A DNA stretch of 46,596 nt, from assembly GCA_945903605.1 (NCBI GenBank), contig CAMDOH010000013.1, positions 1-46,596 on the forward strand, written 5' to 3'. The DNA is from Akkermansia muciniphila. Its GTDB lineage: Bacteria; Verrucomicrobiota; Verrucomicrobiia; Limisphaerales; UBA1100. Of this stretch, positions 17,006 to 23,100 are shown piece after piece. The notes under the pieces were generated by a model. That model was not told the origin of the DNA. It saw nothing but the letters and a program-made list of their open reading frames with translations, and did not search any database. Every line of letters begins with the position of its first letter. Within the stretch, counting starts at the first letter, position 1. A program made the position numbers and the translations under genes.

Positions 17006-18157
17006 CTACTTGATTTCTCGGACAAGAATACTGGCAAACGTAGCCGGCCCGGTGGTGTGAAGTTCGATGGGGCTGCGACCGCGAATGGCGGTGAGTTTTT
17101 TGGGATTCTCGCCAAGAATGGGTTTGCCGTCTTGAAGCGCAGTCAGCACATCGCCGCGCACGGTGATGTGAAGGCGATGCCACGAATTGGGTTTGGCATG
17201 TTCCAGTTTCACCACGGCCCCACCGATGTGAATGGCGCCTGCAGCACTTGGTGTGATTTCCTTTTTATCCGGTGCACGCCAGTCAACGATCAACGACACA
17301 TCGCCGTATTGTTTTTCTGTGATGAGCGGTTTGGCGTCCGGAGCAGTGCATTCGAGTTGCCAGTCGCGCGGTTTCCATTGCGACTTGATCGCGTCATTCA
17401 CACGCCAGCCATCAAGATCGATGCCGGAATAAATCGTGACGAACCCTTCTGCCTCCATTGCGATTTGTTCGGGAGTCAATTTGGCAGCGGGTAATTCCTT
17501 GATTTGGATATTGCGGAAGTGACATTCGCTCCCTTCGCTTTCAAGGCAGATGTAGCCTTTGCGCGGGGAACTGTCGGTGCCAACGGTGACTTCCTTGCCG
17601 TTCACACTGAGCCGTATGACGCCGTTGGTGGCCACGACACGGTAGTGGTTCCATTCAGGCGCGCCATTCGATCGATCTTCCGATGGGAAACTGCGGCGAC
17701 CACTTTTGGCAGTGCGCCCAGCAGGAGTCATCGTCGCGCCGTGAATCGGGAAAATATCGCCATGTGTGGTGAACCATTCGTTTTTGCCTTTGGCATCGTA
17801 GCCGTTATCGAGGATCTGAACTTCAATGCCGCGAGCGAAAGGGGTTCCCTGCGCGGTGACTGGGTCGCCCCAGATGAAAAGGCCAGCGTTGCCACCTTTC
17901 TTGAGGTGTCGCCATTCGAGTTCGATGATGAAATTCTCGTACATGCGCTCGGTGCGCATCACGCCAGTGGGTAATCCGGTGGAGATGATGATGCCTTCGC
18001 GCACGGTGAATGTTTTGGGGCCGACGTTCACAGGAATCCATCCGGCCAGATCCTTGCCATTGAAAAGCGGCTTGAATCCGTCCTCACCAAACACCGTGAT
18101 GGCGAAAATTGCAGTGGTTAAAACGAAACTACGGATGGAGTGGAGGGTTGAGTTCAT
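17006..18157 (-). CDS. Secreted DUF1080 protein with two DUF1080-like domains (3-keto-disaccharide hydrolase-like)
   Basis: This 383-residue protein has a signal peptide (about 1-24). The first DUF1080 domain (about 28-217) is complete: FKPLFNGKDLAGW, WRHLKKGGNAGLFIWGD, and GYICLESEGSECHFRNIQIKEL, the usual family ending. A second, shorter copy follows (about 242-383): VTIYSGIDLDGW, a divergent centre and SPIELHTTGPATFASILVREI. DUF1080 has a concanavalin-like fold and is linked to 3-keto-disaccharide hydrolysis. The domains suit a periplasmic glycan enzyme or binding protein. The start codon lies inside a strong hairpin that also abuts the upstream gene's stop (22-base gap). Confidence 0.87.
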   Translation of the reverse strand: MNSTLHSIRSFVLTTAIFAITVFGEDGFKPLFNGKDLAGWIPVNVGPKTFTVREGIIISTGLPTGVMRTERMYENFIIELEWRHLKKGGNAGLFIWGDPVTAQGTPFARGIEVQILDNGYDAKGKNEWFTTHGDIFPIHGATMTPAGRTAKSGRRSFPSEDRSNGAPEWNHYRVVATNGVIRLSVNGKEVTVGTDSSPRKGYICLESEGSECHFRNIQIKELPAAKLTPEQIAMEAEGFVTIYSGIDLDGWRVNDAIKSQWKPRDWQLECTAPDAKPLITEKQYGDVSLIVDWRAPDKKEITPSAAGAIHIGGAVVKLEHAKPNSWHRLHITVRGDVLTALQDGKPILGENPKKLTAIRGRSPIELHTTGPATFASILVREIK

Positions 18158-18180
18158 GGCAACGTGTGTTGCCAGAACTC
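18150..18180 (-). promoter_or_regulatory. Hairpin enclosing the DUF1080 start codon
   Basis: On the minus strand, GAGTTCTGGCAAC (18180 to 18168) can pair with GTTGCCA (18163 to 18157) and GAACTC (18155 to 18150), giving 13 pairs around a 4-base loop with a single bulged T at 18156. The ATG (18157-18155) lies in the descending arm, and the upper arm touches the TAG of the preceding gene. No T-run follows, so a normal intrinsic terminator is unlikely. It may control translation, be a processing site, or be opened by ribosomes finishing the upstream gene. Confidence 0.55.
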
Positions 18181-21100
18181 TACCGCGCTGCTTCGCCGGA
18201 CGCCAGTTGAAGATTGTACAGCGGGAGGTACCGATAATAGACCTCGAGTGTGAGCGTCGCCAGCATCGTGCTCACCGTGCGGCCATAATCATCGTCGCGG
18301 TCGCCCTCGGCATCCCAACTGCCAGAAAGGTGCCCGTCCAAGCGCTGTCTCTTAAGCAGGAGCGGTTTCATCCGCGAGTTCCATTCCTCCCAAATGGGGC
18401 CTTGATGCTGATAGAGAGCGAAGCTGCCGTAGTACCAATAGTAAAAGTTCACATCGACACTCTTTGTGGCAACAGTTGGGAAATGGGCGCGGAGATATTC
18501 GGCTGATTCCTTCATCCGTTCTTGATGTGGCTGCGCGCCGAGTAATTGGCGGCAAAACATCCCTTCTGCCGTCATCGAGAGTTTCGGCTTGGGAGAGACG
18601 TATCCGTAGAGTCCCCCTTTTGCTCCAGTTCCCATCAGATCAAGGAAGCGGCCAACACGGACGAATGTCTCATCCGGCACCGTTGCGCCGCCGCCCAAGC
18701 GTGCGCTCTTCAGCGCCATCAATGCCCAGCCAGAAATGGAAAGATCGCCGGGATCAGGATCGGACGAGTACGGATGATATCGCCAGCCGCCGGATTTCGG
18801 ATTCTGACTGCGCACAATAAACCCAATCACCGAAGGCACCACTGCAGCCAGTCTCGGATCCTTGGTGAGGGTGTAGGCCTCGGCCAATGCCAGCGACGCG
18901 ATGCACTGATCATACATGCGGCCCGAATCGTGCAGGTCGCCGTCCTTGCCCACTTGTGAGATCATCCAATCCAGCGCCTTTTGCAGCGGCACCTGATAGA
19001 TTCCCGGCTCCGTGTGCTTGCCGCCGTAACCCATGTAACAAAGCATCGCCAGCGCTGTGGGCGCGATCTTGTGGCCTTTGGGACTACGCCAATAACCGCC
19101 CTTCTCCTGTGTGCGTGTGAGAAATTCAAGCGCGCGACGAATGGCAGCCTCCGTCTCGTCGCTGCCACCCAGTTGCGCAATCAGCGGCTTGCGCAATTCA
19201 GGAGAACGCAGAATGAGCGGGTCGTTCAACCGAGTTAATTCTTCCAAAGAAGATTTCCCCAGCACGACAAGATTGCGAAGTGTCCCTTCACTCTTGTTCA
19301 TGCCAACCTGCAATCCTTCTGACTTCGTGGCTGACTCAACAACGTCACCCTTCACCACGCTCGGCTTGGTCGTGGCCAGCAATGTCGGCGCACTGAGCAG
19401 TCTTGATTCGGATCCCGCCAGTTTACCTCCGGACCGATCATTCAATCCCGTTGATAAAGTCTCTTCCGGTGGCGCGACCGGTTTCGGTTTGGGTTTTGAT
19501 TTTGTCACCGGCCCGCGTTCCATCGTGGGAGTTTCAACTCTGCCCCCAGCAAATAATCTACCGTCATCAACACCCGGAGCCGTGGCGCGCTCCAATGAAG
19601 TTCCCAATCCAGTACTTTCCATTGCGCCTCCCTCGACCTTCGCCCTCCCCACACCCAACAGCCCAGCCGAATTCCAGTCTCCTTTGATTCCCGATCCAGC
19701 GAGTTGACCATTCCCAGATTTGCCGCCGGACAATCCACTGCCGCCACCTGCCGTCAATCCTTCGCCTCCGTTACCTTTGCTGCCAGTACCGTTGCCCGGC
19801 CGCGCACCCTCCATCTGAACTCCCTTACCACCTTTCGCCACGCCGGTTCCAATGCCAGAACCTGTGCTTCCATTGCCAACCGATGCAGTGCCCAACCCAC
19901 GATCTCCTCCACCCCCTTCGATAGAATTGCCCTTCCCAGCACCTCCAAAAATTCCCGAACCCGTCGAGCGACCACCGCCACCCTGTCCAGCGGGGCCATC
20001 ATTTCCAGCCAATCCGCCTCCAGCGCGACTGGATACTGGGCCGCCCGCGCCTGCTGCATATTCTGTCGCATTTCCAGAACCACCTCGCGCGCCCGAACCG
20101 CTGCCGCCAGGTTGTCCGCGTTCCATTTTGATTCCACTCCCAGCGCCCGTTGACCCACTTGGTCCACCCGTTGATCCACCCGTGGATGCCGATGCCAGCG
20201 ACCCCATTCCTTGTCCCGTGCCGCCAGCCGATGCTCCTGAAACTGTGCCACCTCGCGCCGCCATCTGTCCCGTGCCAGCAAATGATGAACCGGTTGATTC
20301 ACCTGCGCGCGGTCCACCCCCAGCGAGTTGACCTCCACCACTCGAACTGGAATTTGCAGAATTGGAAATACCACTCGAGGTACCCGCGCTCATTGCACCC
20401 TGACCGCCAGCACCACCAGAACCGCCGCCAGCCCGCGGCTTGGAAAGCTCCATCTTCAGCGAGACACTGCCGCCGCCACCGCTTGCCATCCGAGATTGGC
20501 TGCCGCTGGTGACGGTTTTTGTCGCAGCCATTTCACCAGCCGTCACCACTTCAAAAGCTGAACCTTTCGTGGCCGAAGAAAATTGACCGCTCGCAGCTCC
20601 CGACGAACCCCCACCCGCCGTTGCGCTCGATTCGCCAGCCAATCGTTCGCCAGCGCGACCTGCCACTTGTCCCGCTGTAGCTCCACTTGCCGCTTCCATG
20701 GCTGACGAGCTGCCTGCGCGAGATGACGAGGGTTGCGATTTTTCCATCTTGATTGGCGTGCCAGCGCCAGAAGCCAGTGGAGCAGTGGCCGAGTTCGATG
20801 CCGTGGTTTCTGGTTGTGTAAGGGATTCCTGAGGGACACGACTTTCGACCGGCTTGGCGCTTGAATTGTTAGCGACTTTGGCCATGTTGACGGGCGCGGC
20901 CATTGCACTCGTCGGCGAAGAATTGTCCGCTTTGCTCGTCTGTTGTGTGATCTGAACTGCTTCTAACTTCTCAGTTTTTTCCTGAGCCATCGCCGTAGCT
21001 TGGGTGGATTCTTGTTTCGCGAAAGACTCCGTGACCATCTGCCCCCACTTCTTTGGTTCGGAAGATGTCTTCGGTTTTGTCGGCTGCGGATTCGCAGCGA

Positions 21101-21893
21101 CTTGGACAGGCTGCGACACAGGTCGCGTCGGCTGCGCGCGTTCCATCTTCATCTCCACTTTCGCAAATTCAATTTCCAGCTTGGCTGTGTCTGTGCGGCT
21201 CACTTCGAGTTTCGCCATCGGCCTCTCGGCTTGTTCAATCGGCTTTGATAACTCCAAAGCGGATTTTGTCATCTCGACAGGTTTGGACTCGAATTTCGGA
21301 CTACTTTCCGCAAGTCGGCTGGGTTCGGTCTTGGAAAGTAAACTGCTCGACGCCTCTTCTTTCTGAGCCGGATTTTCTGACTTGGCCGAAGCCACTTCCA
21401 TCTTCACGTCCGGCAATTTGAATGCGGGCAATTTCGCTTGCGATGCACTGGCGCTGGCTGCAGCCAAATTATCGGTCGAAGCCATTTCAACCGGTTTGCC
21501 AGCCAGCTCGGCGGCGCTGCGCGATTGCTCTTCCACCTTCGCGCGAAGATTGGCCGGGCCTTCGGCACTCGAAGCGTTGTCAGCTTTTTGAATCGATCCG
21601 CCGCCACCACCGCCACCTTGATCCATGGATCCCGCGCTGGCGATTTGTGCGGCCAATGATTGGCGTGCTTCCAAAACACTTTCGGGCACTGCCGTCACGG
21701 TCAATTCTTTCACCGGAGGAGTCGGGGTGCGATTGCTGAAGAGAATCCAAACCAGTCCCACGTGCAGAAAAATCGTGGCCGCCACAGCCCAACGACGAAG
21801 TCGGCGACGCTGATCATCGCGGCGATTCTCGATCCTAGCCTTTCGCTTCGGATCGAGAACATCGAGAAGGCCGTTGTATTCGAATTCGCTCAC
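18180..21893 (-). CDS. Giant TonB-like membrane-anchored protein with Gly/Ser-rich linker and C-terminal alpha/alpha-toroid (prenyltransferase/squalene-oxidase repeat) domain
   Basis: This is a 1237-residue protein. Residues 1-33 are charged and Arg-rich, so cytoplasmic. One membrane helix (about 34-52) follows, containing T40-x3-H44, which aligns with the functional S-x3-H motif of the TonB helix. Residues 55-75 (Pro/Val/Thr) resemble the TonB region after the membrane. Residues about 91-870 are a low-complexity Gly/Ser/Ala linker with KPKPKP near 800. Residues about 911-1225 form a toroid with squalene-cyclase/prenyltransferase-like repeats (EFLTRTQEKGGYW, FIVRSQNPKSGGWRY, LDGHLSGSWD). The TonB C-terminal domain is absent. 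The GTG start overlaps the exbD stop. It likely transmits ExbBD energy to a periplasmic toroid; its partner is unknown. Confidence 0.8.
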   Translation of the reverse strand: MSEFEYNGLLDVLDPKRKARIENRRDDQRRRLRRWAVAATIFLHVGLVWILFSNRTPTPPVKELTVTAVPESVLEARQSLAAQIASAGSMDQGGGGGGGSIQKADNASSAEGPANLRAKVEEQSRSAAELAGKPVEMASTDNLAAASASASQAKLPAFKLPDVKMEVASAKSENPAQKEEASSSLLSKTEPSRLAESSPKFESKPVEMTKSALELSKPIEQAERPMAKLEVSRTDTAKLEIEFAKVEMKMERAQPTRPVSQPVQVAANPQPTKPKTSSEPKKWGQMVTESFAKQESTQATAMAQEKTEKLEAVQITQQTSKADNSSPTSAMAAPVNMAKVANNSSAKPVESRVPQESLTQPETTASNSATAPLASGAGTPIKMEKSQPSSSRAGSSSAMEAASGATAGQVAGRAGERLAGESSATAGGGSSGAASGQFSSATKGSAFEVVTAGEMAATKTVTSGSQSRMASGGGGSVSLKMELSKPRAGGGSGGAGGQGAMSAGTSSGISNSANSSSSGGGQLAGGGPRAGESTGSSFAGTGQMAARGGTVSGASAGGTGQGMGSLASASTGGSTGGPSGSTGAGSGIKMERGQPGGSGSGARGGSGNATEYAAGAGGPVSSRAGGGLAGNDGPAGQGGGGRSTGSGIFGGAGKGNSIEGGGGDRGLGTASVGNGSTGSGIGTGVAKGGKGVQMEGARPGNGTGSKGNGGEGLTAGGGSGLSGGKSGNGQLAGSGIKGDWNSAGLLGVGRAKVEGGAMESTGLGTSLERATAPGVDDGRLFAGGRVETPTMERGPVTKSKPKPKPVAPPEETLSTGLNDRSGGKLAGSESRLLSAPTLLATTKPSVVKGDVVESATKSEGLQVGMNKSEGTLRNLVVLGKSSLEELTRLNDPLILRSPELRKPLIAQLGGSDETEAAIRRALEFLTRTQEKGGYWRSPKGHKIAPTALAMLCYMGYGGKHTEPGIYQVPLQKALDWMISQVGKDGDLHDSGRMYDQCIASLALAEAYTLTKDPRLAAVVPSVIGFIVRSQNPKSGGWRYHPYSSDPDPGDLSISGWALMALKSARLGGGATVPDETFVRVGRFLDLMGTGAKGGLYGYVSPKPKLSMTAEGMFCRQLLGAQPHQERMKESAEYLRAHFPTVATKSVDVNFYYWYYGSFALYQHQGPIWEEWNSRMKPLLLKRQRLDGHLSGSWDAEGDRDDDYGRTVSTMLATLTLEVYYRYLPLYNLQLASGEAAR
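19284..21623 (-). repeat. Low-complexity linker with a K-M-E-x-x-x-P motif recurring about every 100 codons
   Basis: This is the coding segment for residues about 91-870 of the TonB-like protein. The first part is Lys/Glu/Ser/Ala-rich and the second Gly/Ser/Ala-rich. Short motifs of the form [KQ]-M-E-x-[AGS]-[QKR]-P occur at residues 249 (KMERAQP), 382 (KMEKSQP), 480 (KMELSKP), 589 (KMERGQP) and 693 (QMEGARP). Weaker copies are at 164 (KMEVASA) and 790 (TMERGP). Steps are 85, 133, 98, 109, 104 and 97 residues. This regularity is unusual for a disordered spacer. Confidence 0.75.
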
Positions 21894-22303
21894 TTCACTG
21901 AGTAGACAATGTTGACCGAATTAAACCCAGTCTCCTTGCAAATTCGCACGACTCGGGCCACTTCGCCATACGGGATTTCCTGATCGCCGCGCACGCTGAC
22001 GGGCACATCCGGGCCAAGCTGGCTTTTTAACTCCGACAACTGCTGAAATAATTGGTCCGTGCTCACAGGTTTGTCATCGAGAAACAAGCCGCCCATTTTG
22101 ACGTTCACCACTGCGATCTTCTTCGGGCCACTCAACAATTCGGCATCGACCTGATCGGGCAGATTCACCTTTACCGCCTGCTCTTCTTGAAAGGACGTGA
22201 CCGCCATCAGGAAAATGACGAGCACCACCATCACGTCGATCAGGTTGATCGGTGAAATGTCTGTGATCGCCTCGTCCGAAATATTGGTGCGCTGAGACTT
22301 CAT
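21890..22303 (-). CDS. ExbD/TolR-family biopolymer transport protein
   Basis: This 137-residue protein has a short cytoplasmic N-terminus, one membrane helix and a periplasmic domain. INLIDVMVVLVIFLM (about 18-32) holds the conserved Asp of ExbD/TolR that carries protons. The periplasmic domain ends with VPVSVRGDQEIPYGEVARVV, typical of the family. With ExbB it forms the proton-driven stator that energises a TonB- or TolA-like partner. The ATG at 22303 overlaps the exbB stop (ATGA) and its own stop overlaps the GTG of the giant TonB-like gene (GTGA). An upstream in-frame start at 22351 lies inside exbB and is rejected. Confidence 0.9.
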   Translation of the reverse strand: MKSQRTNISDEAITDISPINLIDVMVVLVIFLMAVTSFQEEQAVKVNLPDQVDAELLSGPKKIAVVNVKMGGLFLDDKPVSTDQLFQQLSELKSQLGPDVPVSVRGDQEIPYGEVARVVRICKETGFNSVNIVYSVK

Positions 22304-23091
22304 GAGCCGCTCGATTCCCCCTTCAACACTGCAATCGCTTTTTGCACGCACTCATCGACTTGCTCGACAAGTTCATCCAATACCACCATGAGGCATTGAT
22401 ACGCGAAAAGTGACGAAATGGCAATCGCCAAGCCAAATGCCGTCGCATACAGCGCCTCGGAAATTCCCGCCGCCATCATCTCCGCCTTTGCAGCGCCTGC
22501 CATGGATGTTCCCTTAAACGCCACAATCATTCCCACCACCGTGCCCAACAATCCCAACAACGGCGTGACGGTGGCGATGACATTGAGCCAACGCAAACGC
22601 CGTTTGACCCGATTGACCTCACGCGAGAAACATTGATCCATCGCCTTTTCAGCCTCCCCTAATCCGTGTTTCGCAAATCCAATCCCATCCACAATGACAA
22701 CTCCAGCGATGCCCAGATCTTCACCGAAACTTTGGGCAAACTCTTCGAGATTCTTTGGTTTGGCTCCCTGCAAACTTTCGATGACCCGCTTCACCTTGCG
22801 CTTCTCCTGCATCAATTGCAGTGCTTGGTTGATGACATGAAATGTCCCGAATGAAAACGCCGCCAACAACGGCCACATGACCGGCCCGCCCGCTTTGAAA
22901 TAAATGAACAACCGGCTCAAAGCCGAATTTTGGGCTGCTGGATTGGCGAGTGCCGGAGAATTCGTGGCCGCTGTCAGATTTGTGTCGCCCGCAGCCGCGA
23001 ACGCGGCAATCCCCACAAGGCTGATGGCGCAAAAAACGAAGACAGGCCGGAAATCGCGAACTCGCACCCCGGCGGAAACTGGAATCATCAT
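22300..23091 (-). CDS. ExbB/TolQ/MotA-family proton channel protein
   Basis: This 263-residue protein has an N-terminal signal-like hydrophobic segment (about 15-34), as in the long forms of ExbB, followed by three helices: about 68-88 (GGPVMWPLLAAF), about 170-193 with TPLLGLLGTVVGMIVAF, and about 206-230 (ISEALYATAFGLAIAISSLF). The GLLGTVVGM block is the family signature. ExbB forms the pentameric channel around the ExbD helix in the inner membrane. It begins 9 bases after the stop of the large TPR gene and overlaps exbD. An ATG one codon downstream (23088) is an alternative start. Confidence 0.92.
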   Translation of the reverse strand: MMIPVSAGVRVRDFRPVFVFCAISLVGIAAFAAAGDTNLTAATNSPALANPAAQNSALSRLFIYFKAGGPVMWPLLAAFSFGTFHVINQALQLMQEKRKVKRVIESLQGAKPKNLEEFAQSFGEDLGIAGVVIVDGIGFAKHGLGEAEKAMDQCFSREVNRVKRRLRWLNVIATVTPLLGLLGTVVGMIVAFKGTSMAGAAKAEMMAAGISEALYATAFGLAIAISSLFAYQCLMVVLDELVEQVDECVQKAIAVLKGESSGS

Positions 23092-23100
23092 GCTATTTAA

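Noticed and set aside
19111-20331. Long Pro/Ser-rich open frames on the plus strand opposite the linker of the toroid protein
   Set aside because: They are complements of Gly/Ser/Ala codons, which avoid stops in several frames. None has a recognisable domain or start context.
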